From contig OZ020486.1 of assembly GCA_963971405.1 (NCBI GenBank), forward strand, positions 4,526,001-4,590,000: a stretch of 64,000 nt of DNA, in the 5' to 3' direction. A model generated the notes under the pieces. That model was not told the origin of the DNA. It searched no databases and saw nothing but the letters and a program-made list of their open reading frames with translations. The stretch comes from Psococerastis gibbosa. Taxonomy: Eukaryota > Arthropoda > Insecta > Psocodea > Psocidae. The position numbers and the translations under genes are program-made. Shown one piece after another: positions 24,317 to 35,250 of the stretch (within the stretch, counting starts at the first letter, position 1; each line of letters starts with the position of its first letter).

Positions 24317-24730
24317 TCAGGTTAGGTGCTGGCCCTTGAGAAAGGCCGAAGAGCAAAGACTGCATGTGGCCGAGATGTGGATGCTGAGACGGTCCCTGGG
24401 CTTCACACTAGCTGATTGACGCCGGAATAACGAAATAAGAGCTGAAATGAGGACCACAAACTTAGTCGATAAAGCGCGGGAACGACGAATATCATGGTGA
24501 TGCCACGTCGAAAGAAGGCGGCCAAATGAGCCTATAAGGCGGATAAAACACATCGAAGCCGAGGGAAAAAGAAGGCGAGGACGGTCCAGACTGACGGTAG
24601 AAGCAAAAGTCCGCCGAGACCTCAGGATTGTAGGAGCGACCGCAGCCGAACCACAAAATTGCAAGGAGTGGATGAGAACGTGCCGTATCGCTGACCCCTC
24701 TTAGAGATAAAAGCGAGGAAAGCGATGAAA
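24317..24730 (+). pseudogene. Retrotransposon RT C-terminal fragment (RTE-like)
   Basis: Plus-strand translation with one stop per 30-40 codons: AEMWMLRRSLGFTLAD, then RNNEIRAEMRTTNLVDKARE, RISW, HVERRRP and HIEAEGKRRRGRSRLTVEAK. This is the post-RT domain of RTE/BovB-type LINEs. The minus-strand frame at 24317-24664 is its shadow. Confidence 0.75.
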
Positions 24731-24892
24731 ATGAAATGAGAGTAAGCTACGTTTTTTAGTAAGAGCAACCGCTATGCGTTTTTGTTGCGAAGTCCCAAAC
24801 ATTTTATTTAGAAGCTCTTCGTGTATGGTGCATAAATGGAGTGTATATGGTCTGTTACTTTTAAGTTTTGAATATTGTACTTTTTGCTTTCC

Positions 24893-25200
24893 AATTTATA
24901 CGTAGTATAAAGAAAGCTTTGTGACGGTTTCGATTCCGAGATTACAACGGATTTACATGTTTTGAGGTCCCAGGAACCCAAAAAAGTGTTTTTTTACGAA
25001 ATGTCTGTCTGTTAGTCTGTGCGTTGATTTTCGGGCAAACTACTCGGTCGATCTTGATGAAATTCGGCATGTAAGTTCACAAAAATCATACCTCGGATCA
25101 ATTTTTTTTTTTTTGGGCTAACTTAATTTGGGGGGGGGGGGGGTTATTCTGAAAAAACTCCAAAAAAACGTCTGAAAAAATTATTTATTTTAAATTCACA
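24893..25200 (+). repeat. Repeat E, longer copy
   Basis: Starts TATACGTAGTATAAAGAAAG and includes GGTCCCAGGAACC and GTCTGTCTGTTAGTC. It is followed by a 14-G tract at 25131. Confidence 0.7.
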
Positions 25201-25735
25201 TATATTGTAGACGTTATTAATATTAACGAAATGCGTGGGGTCGCTTGCCCCTTGATAGGTTGCTTCTGGGGGTAAAAAAATAAAAATAACTAAATTTTAA
25301 TGAAAAATGACTAAAAAATAATTTTTCTGCGAATCCTTTCTATCGATGATTTCTACCTTCAGGCATGTTTTAGGTGTTAAATTGAGTAACGAAACGGGAC
25401 AGTTTGCTTTCCCAGAAAAGCATTTGGTTTTGTAAAAAAAAATGTTTTTTTGGAAAAATGATAGAAAATTCACGCTCAAATGCCTTGCGTGCCCTGCCTG
25501 TATTGCTGTGTGGTAATGTGTTGGTCTGACCTATCTAGAATTTACCTCACCTCCAGTGACGTCAGGTGGACACCCCCCCCCCCCCCCGACATATCGGAAA
25601 TTTAACCATAGGAAAATTATTTACCATGAAATTACTCATTTTCTCTATCTACTAATTTTGATAAATTGGAAAGCATGTTCGAGTAAACTCGGACCGGTTC
25701 CTTCAGTTAAATTTGTAATTTTATAAAACAATGTA
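25201..25735. other. Gene-free stretch
   Basis: Part may continue repeat E (compare 38780-38960, including TTTTCTGCG and TTTTAGGTGTTAA). A 17-C tract lies at 25573. Confidence 0.5.
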
Positions 25736-25893
25736 GTTCGATGGCAAGGTGGTAGCGTGCTTGTACTTGTGCGCGTCTCTACATGCCATGCGACCGGAGT
25801 TGACCCGTGTCTCAACACGGGTGCTTACCTTCAGAGGCGACTAAAGAGGTTATTCGGATACATTCATTTAATATTTTGTATGCGATTCACATT
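25736..25893 (+). repeat. SINE-C
   Basis: GATGGCAAGGTGGTAGCGTG head to GTATGCGATTCA end, followed by an A-rich tail. Confidence 0.75.
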
Positions 25894-26099
25894 AAAAAAA
25901 AAAATTAAAATAAGAAAAGTATTTATTATTGGTTAATTGTAAGAGTGGGTCGAAAGGCCCGAAATTCGCCCATATGAAAATAATGAGAATGTTCTTTCTT
26001 TCTGTCTTCATTTCGATATTTGACATGTGTTCTACACCAACGCCAATTAGCCTAAATTCTTGAACTCCTTCCTCTACAGTCTAGATTAACACACCACCC

Positions 26100-26135
26100 T
26101 GCTATTATGATCGCCAATCTTCGAAAGAAGAGACA
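26100..26135 (+). repeat. LINE ORF end fragment
   Basis: ATTATGATCGCCAATCTTCG encodes IMIANLRKK, the shared C-terminus of the LINE family. Confidence 0.6.
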
Positions 26136-26171
26136 TCAAAAGAGAGCTCAACTGGCAACAAGGCTTTAATG

Positions 26172-26550
26172 CAGTGGTTCTCAAACTTTTACGGCCGTGG
26201 CTCACATATAAAGAAGCCAATTTGTCCTTGGCCCTCTAGTCAGTTTACAAGGAAAAAGAAATCAATATCAAAATACATTGCTCCTTTTTTAATGTGGCTG
26301 CATTTGACGGACAAAGTTTTGATGTTGGGACGAATATTTAGCGAAAGAGCCACTCTCAGCTCCTTGTTGAGGTCTTGTAGTTTGTTTCGGCCCTTCGATT
26401 TTAATCTAAAGACCTTTCACTCTTTCTGTGTCTTAGCTACCAATGTTGGAATGTCATCGGCCACACTTTCTTGAAATTCATAAATTTTTCCTCCCGAAGT
26501 CCCATGGCCCACCTGACAGGGCGTTGTGGCCCACAGTTTTAGAACCACTG
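26172..26550. mobile_element. Non-autonomous hAT (CAGTGGTTCTCAAAC type)
   Basis: 379 bp with ends CAGTGGTTCTCAAACTTTT and AGTTTTAGAACCACTG, a widespread hAT terminus. Flanks CTTTAATG (26164-26171) and CTTTAGTG (26551-26558) are an 8-bp duplication with one change. No intact ORF. Confidence 0.9.
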
Positions 26551-26559
26551 CTTTAGTGC

Positions 26560-27170
26560 ATACGAAAAAACATGCCTGCTCCAATTAAAAAAACATAAAT
26601 TTATCATAAGAAGAGTAAGAAATAACACTTTTCTTTGCATTTACTCATACTGTATTTTCATACAATATATTTTCATGATAACACCGTTCACATTCAGTTT
26701 TAATTCAGTAAAAGTATAAATAATTTCATTTTTTTTTAATATAGGTCTTCATTAAATACAAGACAAACTTCCAGCAATCCATTTAGCTTATGTTAATTTA
26801 TAATAAAATAAAATACATGTAATACAATAAATAAAAACATTTTGGTTATGCTGGTTACAGATAGACAATTTCTTACAACTAGCCTAATAACTTAGCCTTA
26901 AAATAATTTAGTTTACAAACATCAACCATCAAAAGCACCGTTTTAATACAATAATTCGTTTTTAGTTCCAGTTTCGTTTTGCTTTAATCATAAACTTAAG
27001 TAACTGGTAATCTATTCATAAAAAAAATCATGAACAGATTATTACAGCCACGTAACAAATTACTAGACGATTTGAACGAACCAATAATTGATGTACACTG
27101 CAACTACTTTCAGGAAGACAGTGAAACGCTTCTTAATGTCCGGGTATGTATTTTATGTTTTAAAAATTTC
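26560..27170. other. Gene-free stretch
   Basis: AT-rich; no exon or repeat family member recognised. Confidence 0.4.
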
Positions 27171-27171
27171 C

Positions 27172-27245
27172 CGAAACGTCGCCCCCTTGCCCTGGCAATG
27201 ATTGTTCGATGACTGTGAGCCCTCTATCTCTAATGACCATCCCAG
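27172..27245 (+). repeat. Hammerhead-repeat fragment (3' half of core)
   Basis: Begins CCGAAACGTCGCCCCC, the catalytic GAAAC and GUC cleavage triplet of the family, then GTTCGATGACTGTGAG. The CUGAUGA half is absent upstream. Confidence 0.6.
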
Positions 27246-27499
27246 CAGACAATGTTTTAGTCTAACCAACCATTTGCGTGTCCATCAGATAAGAACACAG
27301 CCTTGGGAAATATGCATATGGAAATTTCGGTACAGATGCACTCAGGCGCGGATCTACGGGGAGGGGCCATGAGGGCTATAGCCCCCCCCCCCCTCCCCAT
27401 TAGGGTCCTCAAAATGCGTAAGACCCCTCTATTTCAGTCCTATTTTTCACACATTTTCTTCCGGGGGAGACCCCCGGGCCCCCCTTGTGCTCCATTGTA

Positions 27500-28320
27500 T
27501 TAACCAGTGGCGGAGCGTGCATGGAAGGCGGGCAAAGCCGCATTACACTCAACAAATCCCTAGTATGTATTAAGAGCATCGTTGGAATCTATAGGAAGCC
27601 GCGATCAAATAAGATTGTATGAGCATGATGTTATCAACGCAGTTTAAGAAAATTAAGAATCTCGTCACGTTAGAAATCAAATGTTTTCTTTTTTGTTTTC
27701 AAGTGTTTACTTTTTAAGAAGATAGAACATGCTACATAAAATGATTTTTTTGAAACTTAAAATAAATATTTGCAAGCATTACACTCGCAATTATCTCCGC
27801 AAATGCCGCCAATGCTCTGTTGAAGCATTCCTGTCACGATATTATACATTTTCTATCTAGGCCTTGTCATACTTCGAATTTTGAGGACCAGCTGCAATGG
27901 AAATTTGAAGGGAAAATTCACATAAGATCACAGTATCAGAAATAAAACCACTTATCTTTCTGCTATAGTTACCCCTCCCAATCCACACTTTTGGATATAT
28001 ATACTCTTAAATTACAATATAATTTTATAACCTAGTACAAGAGCACCGCCAGCTCTCAAGTTAGGGTTGGCAAGGCTTGTAGCACTGACTGGTACTTTTG
28101 CCGGTAGCAGAAAAACGTTGCTGCCGGATGTGTTGCTGACTACAACAACCAAATAAAGCAGACAGATGATGATCGTCCACCAATGCACAGATACCTTCAT
28201 TGGCTATGTATTGTCGCGTCACAGTGTTTTTTGTTTTTTTAATTCAATTTTGAAATTAAATTTACTTTAACTTGAAGAGGCAACCTTCTCAGGACACAAT
28301 AACCGAATTAGAACATCGGT
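27500..28320. other. Gene-free stretch
   Basis: Preceded by a G/C-rich hAT-like block (27345-27495). No exon recognised. Confidence 0.4.
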
Positions 28321-28328
28321 GGAATTCA

Positions 28329-28447
28329 ACTCAACTAGGAATACTCGGGACCGCCCGTTTTACATGTCCTTCGAAGCATAGCCAGAAAATGTAGTAGTAA
28401 ATGGGACTCGAACCTTTCGGGTGAAATTCAGAGTCTGTACCACTACT
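28329..28447 (-). repeat. SINE-A, truncated
   Basis: Head and part of the body, with several deletions in the B-box region. Confidence 0.75.
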
Positions 28448-28689
28448 CCCTTCCAATCGAGTTGAAGGTTATCCGCTTTAGTAAGAGCTTTTTAAATAAA
28501 TCTAAAAATTTCATTTATAAAGATAAACATTTATTTCAGACTGCTTCTACTATATTTTATACTTTTTGACTGTTATTTATTTTGTATAAACTTATATAAC
28601 TATAATTTTTGACCCCAGCGTGACAAGTCTTTTTTGTACTTAATGCCGGGAATTTATGCTAGTGTGCTCATTGATTTTTCAATTATGTT

Positions 28690-29042
28690 GTTGTTTCTAA
28701 CGCCTGCTTTCAGCATTTCTGCTTTAAGTAACCCTGTCAGCCTGGCGGGGGGAGTGAGTCTGTTTGTTAACTTGAGGCACCCTAAGGGCAGACTCTTTCA
28801 CCTCGGGGAAAGGGGAGTTGACTAACAGGGTGGACCTCCTGATTATAGTGGATTCCGAACCACTTGGGGAACATGTTAAAGTCACACGATTAAATCGGAG
28901 GTGACCAGGACTCGACTTATACTGCCTAAGCGAGTTATCATGTCCCACCAGGTTCCCCTGCCAACGCTGTGCACACTACCAAGTTGCCGCAGTTTGAAAC
29001 ATGCTCTGCTGTAATGGAATCAACATGGTAAGGCCGTTGGCT
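28690..29042 (+). repeat. SINE-B, near full length
   Basis: About 350 bp. Read on the minus strand it has a tRNA-like head (GATAACGCGCTGAG-type A-box region, TGTCGAGTCCTGG B-box). Related copies at 51262-51618 and 40709-41003. Confidence 0.75.
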
Positions 29043-29087
29043 AAATAATGAAAAATAAAAATTGTTCAATTATATACTTAGGTACTT

Positions 29088-29141
29088 AGGTTGGCTGAGT
29101 AATAGAACAAAAAAGTCCTTATTTATTTATTTATTTATTTA
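29088..29141 (+). repeat. SINE-A 3' end only
   Basis: GGCTGAGTAATAGAACAAAA followed by an (ATTT)n tail. Confidence 0.75.
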
Positions 29142-29144
29142 CCT

Positions 29145-30205
29145 ACTCTATATTATGTCCTCAACCTAAAACAATGCCCGGCAAGGTATAGATGGTAGGT
29201 TCACGCCCCAGTGAGCTTAGCTTTTTTTATACTATTTCGGATATATACTCTTCTGAATAATTTTAAAAAATTGGACTCCTAGGGCTGTAGCTGCCCCTCC
29301 CTGCCCATAGCTGACGACGCCCTTGAACTCACAGTATAAGTAAGTCTTTATATATTCATACATTTTTTTTCGTGGTGCTTACATTAATTAGGTACATAGT
29401 AATACAAATATATTAATAGTTAATATAATAACAGTGTAATATTTTATGATATACAATATTGTTAGTAAGCGTTTTGTCGATACCATAATACAATATTTAT
29501 GTAATTTTTAACACACCAAACACACGTTATTTTTATAGATTATTCTTTGAATCGACGTTTATGACTGGAGGTTTTTTTGATTAGGTTAAACTTTAATAGC
29601 TAACTCAGCACAAATTTCATACAACCAGTAAAATTAAAATTTCCATATGGTTCGATGCATTTATTAGTCTTCTACAACTTGAATAGTCTAAATCTTTAAT
29701 AGATTGCGTAGTAAGTTTATAATAAAGTACCAATTTCCAACGGTCCATATCCCCCTCTCAAACACTCCAGAAACCAGTTTTTACAACATTTCTGACAAGA
29801 AACAGAAAAGAAGCCGAAGACCATGACTCAGTTTAAAGACGAATACAAAAAATCCAAGGAAACGGAAAAACGAGATAAGTAAAAACCGGAAGTTGTCTTT
29901 CCGTTGTCTTTCAGAAAATTGGAAAAGAGGAAAAGCTAAGGAAAACTATGTAGGATCTGTATACAGTATATGTAGGGGTGGTTTGAGCATTGAATAAAAA
30001 CAAGATTGCCCAAGATTGGGAACTTTTTACTGCAAAAGCGATTGAGTTTAACAAACTATTTTATCTGTATCGGATTCAATGAAGTCTTTTTTCATATACT
30101 TGTAGGAGGGTTTGTTGAGTTGAGCTTCGCTTCAAAATATATTGCAGCATTACATCGTACAAATAATACTGGCATTAAACTAACTTGGGTTGAAGAGGCA
30201 ACCTC
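29145..30205. other. Gene-free stretch
   Basis: AT-rich; nothing recognised. Confidence 0.4.
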
Positions 30206-30207
30206 TT

Positions 30208-30345
30208 CAATATAACAGACATTAGAGGATTTAGAAAAAATCTGGACTTGGTGGGAATCGAACCACAATGCTCTGGCATGTATGTATCGTCAGTGCAAAT
30301 CTCGCCAAGTCCATATTTTTTATAACATCTAATTTAGGTTCTTTT
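30208..30345 (-). repeat. SINE-D: tRNA-like core inside a hairpin
   Basis: On the minus strand GGACTTG and CAAGTCC form a 7-bp acceptor-like stem about 70 nt apart, with a T-arm GTGGTTCGATTCCCAC. The flanks AATTAGATGTTATAAAAAAT and ATTTTTTCTAAATCCTCTAA are also complementary. Relatives at 56445-56545 and 62050-62130. The D and anticodon arms are not convincing, so this is not called a working tRNA. Confidence 0.6.
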
Positions 30346-30483
30346 AGAAATAGTTAAATTGAAGGAAAACATTAATATTTATCGTTATATTACTTATATT
30401 TGTATGAATATCTTCGGTTCTTTATCTGCTATAGTATCCACAACTAAATTAATAATTCTAAACACAAATATCCCGGCACCTAA

Positions 30484-30790
30484 ACAGTAGGGCTCTATAT
30501 TAGACAGGTATTGTCATCCGCCATGTTGTATCTATTATAAGTCTGGTGTATAAGCCAAGCATTGGGTGTTTACCTATTAATTTTTAGAAATTTACCGTTG
30601 TTTATTTATTATTATTTAAAAAACGTGCTACCAATTAGGGAAGTAGTTCATAAGAAAATACTAAAACGTATATATTCGTTTTTTCAATATTTTTCAATCT
30701 TTTACTTTTCTTACAATACTTACCATATAGGAAAGGTGGGATACAACATGGCGGATGACAATACCCGGGTATATAGTGCCTTACTAAACA
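30484..30790. mobile_element. MITE with imperfect 55-bp inverted ends
   Basis: ATTGTCATCCGCCATGTTG near 30509 is exactly inverted near 30750 (CAACATGGCGGATGACAAT), with weaker pairing outward to CTATAT / ATATAG. Confidence 0.75.
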
Positions 30791-31194
30791 GCCAACAAAA
30801 ATCGGCAGGCCACAGATCAAGGTAAAATTAGAAAATTTAAATCACAAAAGAAATAACGAGTGAATCTAGTGGCCTGAGAAGGAAACTAAGTAAAGTTATC
30901 TGGAAAATCAGGAAAATACCTTGTAATTTCAGCTGCCTAGTAGTTAATTTTACAATATAAATTCAACTGACATCCGATTGAATTGCAAAAGACAGAACAA
31001 CTTTCAACGCATCAACAGATCAATCAACCGAAGACGACGTCTCTGTCAAGAAGAGGACAGTAGGAAATAGCCCTAATAACGTCGGGACAACTTTTAAAAA
31101 TTAAAACTACCTGCGGGTCTACTATACCCTTTAGTATTCACTTCCTCTCATTGTTAGAAATGAAAGCATATCAATTTTAAATTGCACTTTCAAA

Positions 31195-31372
31195 AGAGTA
31201 CTGAAATTGCTCGAAAACGCTGGAAGGATGAGTTTGAAACTGACCTTCGCAAGTTGGGAGTCCGCAGATGGTGGAGCGTTGTATAAAACCGAGATGACTG
31301 GAGGAGTGTTGGCGAGCAGGCCAAAGCTCATCAAGGACTGTAGAGCCAGAAGAAGAAGAAGAGAAGATACTA
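31195..31372 (+). pseudogene. Retrotransposon C-terminal fragment inside the array
   Basis: Translation RKRWKDEFETDLRKLGVRRW, then NRDDWRSVGEQAKAHQGL matches the typical LINE end (DRDEWR...EQAKAHxGL). One stop interrupts it. Confidence 0.75.
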
Positions 31373-31918
31373 AAATGATCTTGTTTATATATTTTGTCCC
31401 AGGTTAGAATTAAAAATAATAATAGCCACAGTAGCTCCTCAGCACAACTTTTGGAAACTAATACCAAATCATTTTTCCTATCGAAAATATCAGGTGATAA
31501 TAAATTTACAATATACATTCACCTTTGAGACCTGATTGAAGCTTGAATGACAGAACAACTTTCACCGCGTTAACAAATCGATCAACCAACGATCAGATGG
31601 CCTGTTTTTAGGAAAACTACAGTAGGAAATAGAGGCACAAATACTACAATTAGATGAAACTAAGGAAGAACTCAAACCCCGAAACAATTTTTCTAATGAA
31701 AAATCCAGTAATTTCAGCAGGTATTTTTACAATAGAAATTTATTATGACACCTGATTGAAGTGTAAATGGCAGAACAACTTTGAACGCATTTGTGGCAGC
31801 TTGTTCGTACTTGTGCTAGTCTCTACACATCATGCAATCGGTGACCTGTCGTAACTCAGCACAGGTATTACCTACATAGGCAACTGAAGAAGTCATTCGG
31901 ATACAATCATTGAATTGT

Positions 31919-32127
31919 CAGGACATGTAGAGTAGTGGTAAAGACTCTGACTTTCACCCGAAAGGTTGTTGGTTCGAGGCACCCACTTGCTACATTTTCG
32001 GGCCATGTTTCGGAGTGCATGCAAAGCACGTGGTCCTGGGCTTTCCTAGTTGAGTGTAAGAGTGTAACTCCACTAGGTTGGCTTAGTAATAGAACAAAAA
32101 GTCAACATTTATTTATTATTTATTTAA
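31919..32127 (+). repeat. SINE-A, full length
   Basis: Starts TCAGGACATGTAGAGTAGTG, has B-box GGTTCGAGG and ends in an (ATTT)n tail. Confidence 0.88.
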
Positions 32128-32345
32128 GTTATTAAGCAAAAAATAACAAAAACTTTTTAGTTTTAGAAAAACTTGTTATAACAACCCGAATTAGTAAAAC
32201 CTAAATAATCGTTAAGAAATTAACTTTGTCTAAGAAACCCACTTGTGTTAGTATAAAACCCTGAGCGTTTTCGGCAAGAACTGCCATCTACAGAGGGAAC
32301 CCATTAGCACAGTTACACCTTATCTGCGATTTGAGACTTGCTCAA
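32128..32345 (+). repeat. Single arm of the large foldback element
   Basis: Closely matches the left arm of 50772-51168, from AACAAAAACTTTTTAG to CAGTTACACC, and continues into a loop (GCGATTTGAGACTTGC) that is inverted in the 51-kb copy. The second arm is missing. Confidence 0.85.
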
Positions 32346-32999
32346 CCAGAGGAGAAGATGCAAATTATAATTGTTTGTATGCGAACAATCTTAAGAAAAA
32401 AATATCAGACACCAAGATGGCATGGTTTTAGGAAAATTACTGTACAAATATTACGATGGGTTGAAACTAAGGAATGAAGAACTCAAATCCCGAAACAATT
32501 TTTCTTTCTTTTTATTTATTTATTTAAATCCCGAAACAATTTTTCTAATCAAAAATCCAGTAATTTCAGCAGGTATAGTATAAATTCAACTAAGACACCT
32601 GATTGAAGTGTAAAAGACAGAACAACTATCAACGCATCAACAGATCTATCAGCCAACGACCAGATGGCGTGTTTTTAGGAAAACTACGGTAGGAAATTAT
32701 CCCAATACCTAATACGTAGAGACACAAATTCTACGATAGAATGAAACTAAGGAAAAAATAATTCAAATACCGAAACAATTTTTCTAATGAAAAATTCCAG
32801 TAATTTCAGCAGGAAAATTTACAATATAAATTCAACTGTGACACCTGATTGACGTGTAAAAGACAGAACAAATTTCAAAGCATCGACAGATCGATCAACC
32901 AACGTCCAGAATTCTCTTTTAGGAAGACCAGCGTGTAATCTCTCGTTTAAACCGCATTTCACCGCGTTTGCCTTAACCATTTGCCATTAAACAATTCTG

Positions 33000-34420
33000 G
33001 GAACAAGTCAAGTAGTTGTCTTGATCATTATGCGACCATCGTTTCCTACTTGAGTTCCTATTTTTTATACTAGGTAATGCAGCTTCCGAACTCCAGCATT
33101 ATATTGACCCATTATGTAGTGCGCGCATTCTTTTGAGCTTATACGATTTGTTGATCAAGTAATAAGTTGAGCTATTATCGCCTTAGTTGAGTTAATATAT
33201 ATTAGTATAGTTGTTAGATTACTCTGAGCTGCTTGATTGAACGTGTAGTGGATATTTTATAATCGTTCCATAAATGAATATCAGGCCATAGTCTGTCTAT
33301 AACCTATAGATATTTCCCTCTCTGTCCGTAACTACCCTGGCATTAGGTACATGGCTTCAGATTTCACAGAAAATGTAGCTTTCATATTGCAAGATGACCT
33401 GACAGATAATTTCTTACTCTATTCTTTTCAATATGCGCTCATATATGAACGTAGCCAGATTTTACTTGTTGGAAAATTATTTAGCGCAATGCCCATGTGC
33501 GAGGCGGAAAATCTTCCGACAAATATGGCTGAGTTAGCTATCGTATGATACGGTAAGTTGTTTTGTTTTTTGTTCGATTTTTTTTAAGATCACTCTTCAC
33601 ATATCTTTGCTCATTTCTTATCAATATATAAATTGGTCGATACCAATACTCGCATGAAATGTAGGACAATAAAAAGCTCATGTGTTCAGCCTCAGCGTTC
33701 AAGTATCAGCATTTTATTTATACTGTATGTCATACTCTGAAAATATGGGGTCCGGGGGTCCCTCCGTGGAAAGTTTCTATACATAATGGGGGTTATCGTA
33801 TTTTGATAGCAGCGGGCCTACTGTGGCTATTAGTTTAATCTGAACCTAGGCAAAATGTAAACAAGATAATTTTATAATGGAAAGTGATGGTATTAAATTT
33901 TTTTTTTTTAATTTTTAACCCCAAGATTAATTTAATAGTAATCGCCATAGTGGGCTCTCAGTAAGGGATAGATTCTGATAACTAAAAACTAAATCTAAAA
34001 ACGGTCTCCCACGGGGAACATTAATTTTTTGATCAAAGATCAGGATTAACACAAGGAGTCGTAACACTGCAAAAAGGGAACCTGATTTTTTTTTTATTAA
34101 ATAGGCGCGAAAACGTGGGGTTTTACGCAGTTCTATTTCATAAAGTACAGATTTTAACGACTAAGGTTCAAATATTAGTGCATATAGAAGTGGGAAATGT
34201 GTGAAATTGACATCAAATAAATCAACCCCGAAATTAGGGGTTTTCACATTTTTACACCCCAAAACTTATTGAAATGACTTCAAATAGGGGTTCCGGGGGT
34301 CAGCCTTGGAGAATATATTTTTTTAAATAAACGTGCAAACAAATCGGGTTTTACGCCAAAAAAAAAATATTGTTTTCGCGGGGAGGGGGTGATAAAACCT
34401 ATCGGAAAATCCCTCCTGAT
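33000..34420. other. Gene-free stretch with repeat fragments
   Basis: 33815-33956 is a family-H MITE (GGCTATTAGTTTAATC...GTAAACAAGATAATTTTATAA). 33740-34400 includes G-rich hAT-like blocks (CCGGGGGTC, GGTTTTACGC) like those in 7271-8501. No exon. Confidence 0.5.
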
Positions 34421-34424
34421 CCAA

Positions 34425-35115
34425 ATTCGGCTTAATTAGCTATTTGTAAGACGACCTGATAGGCATCTAGTTTCATACTTTTCCTCCATTCTTTTAAGGG
34501 TATGCGTCTACCGCAAAGTCTGACACATGGCGACATGATTGGGCATAGTTAGCTATCATAAGTTGACTTGATAGTCTACTAGTTACATGTACTTTGTCTT
34601 CTTTATTTTTAGTGAATGCGTCGTTCGCAATGTTTGCCACTTGGTGACAAATTTGGCTTAGTTAGCTATCGTAAAATGACCCGTCATTAGCTACATACTT
34701 TTTCTTCTTTCTTTTAAGTGTGTGTGCGCCTACCGTATCGTCTGCAACATGTCGACAAAATTTGGCTTAGTTAGATATCGTAAGATGACCTATAATGGCA
34801 GGTCATTATTTAAATACTTTTTCTTCTTTCTTTTAAGTGTGTGTGCGCCTACCGTATCGTCTGCAACATGTCGACATATTTTGGCTTAGTTAGCTATCGT
34901 AAGATGACCTATAATGGCAGGTCATTATTTAAATACTTTTTCTTCTTTCTTTTAAGTGTGTGTGCGCCTACCGTATCGTCTGGAGCATGGCGACATATTT
35001 TGGCTTAGTTAGCTTTCGTAAGATGACCTAAAATGACAGGTCATTAGTTAAATACTTTCCCTCTTTTCGTCTCACATTGTTCGCATGCCGCCTACCGCAA
35101 AGTCTGCCACATGGC
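34425..35115 (-). repeat. Tandem array at the synaptotagmin stop codon / 3' UTR
   Basis: About six units of roughly 110-119 bp. The start of the TTGGCT(T/A)AGTTAG block recurs at 34653, 34762, 34881 and 35000, with more diverged units before. Each unit, read on the minus strand, contains a relative of the last coding codons and stop (ATGTTGCAGACGATACGGTAG versus the exon's ATGTGGCAGACTTTGCGGTAG) followed by a block resembling the sequence just after the stop. The three right-hand units are nearly identical, which suggests recent expansion. They probably lie in the 3' UTR. Confidence 0.8.
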
Positions 35116-35250
35116 GACAGCCTTCCTTGGACTGGAGATCATCCCCTCCCAGTGTCTTCGCTCAGTGCCGTCTTCCGTCATCCCCAGCAGACAGCAACCA
35201 AGCAGAGGGTTGTGACCAATCAGGTCAGTGCCTTGGTCCAGGACACAGAT
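35092..35250 (-). CDS. Synaptotagmin terminal coding exon 7 with stop
   Basis: Residues 390-441 and TAG (35094-35092). The acceptor is a T-rich tract ending ATTTCAG. It reads ICVLDQGTDLIGHNPLLG, then TERRHWEGMISSPRKAVAMW and ends QTLR. The HWxxMxxxPRKxxxxW layout is the canonical C2B end. Two calcium-site acids (Syt1 Asp365 and Asp371) align with Gly396 and Pro404. The terminal motif is WQTL instead of WHxL. The 3' end of this exon is the edge of a tandem array that repeats the stop region. Confidence 0.95.
   Translation of the reverse strand: MCVLDQGTDLIGHNPLLGCCLLGMTEDGTERRHWEGMISSPRKAVAMWQTLR

Larger units (their letters stand above)
31792..32400 (+). repeat. SINE-C split by two insertions
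   Basis: SINE-C runs 31792-31918 and resumes at about 32349 (AATTGTTTGTATGCGA). Between lie a SINE-A (31919-32127) and a single foldback arm (32128-32345). Confidence 0.7.
30890..32945. repeat. Degenerate tandem array of about 200-bp units
   Basis: CAGTAATTTCAGC, CCTGATTGAAGTGTAAA, GACAGAACAACTTT and GATCAATCAACC-type blocks recur in the same order at about 30.93, 31.51, 31.70, 32.53 and 32.78 kb. A LINE fragment and three other repeats interrupt the array. Confidence 0.75.

Noticed and set aside
24317-24664. 115-codon minus-strand frame
   Set aside because: Shadow of a retrotransposon fragment read on the plus strand.
30890-35115. CRISPR array
   Set aside because: Repeats are long and degenerate without uniform spacers, in a eukaryotic setting; no cas genes.
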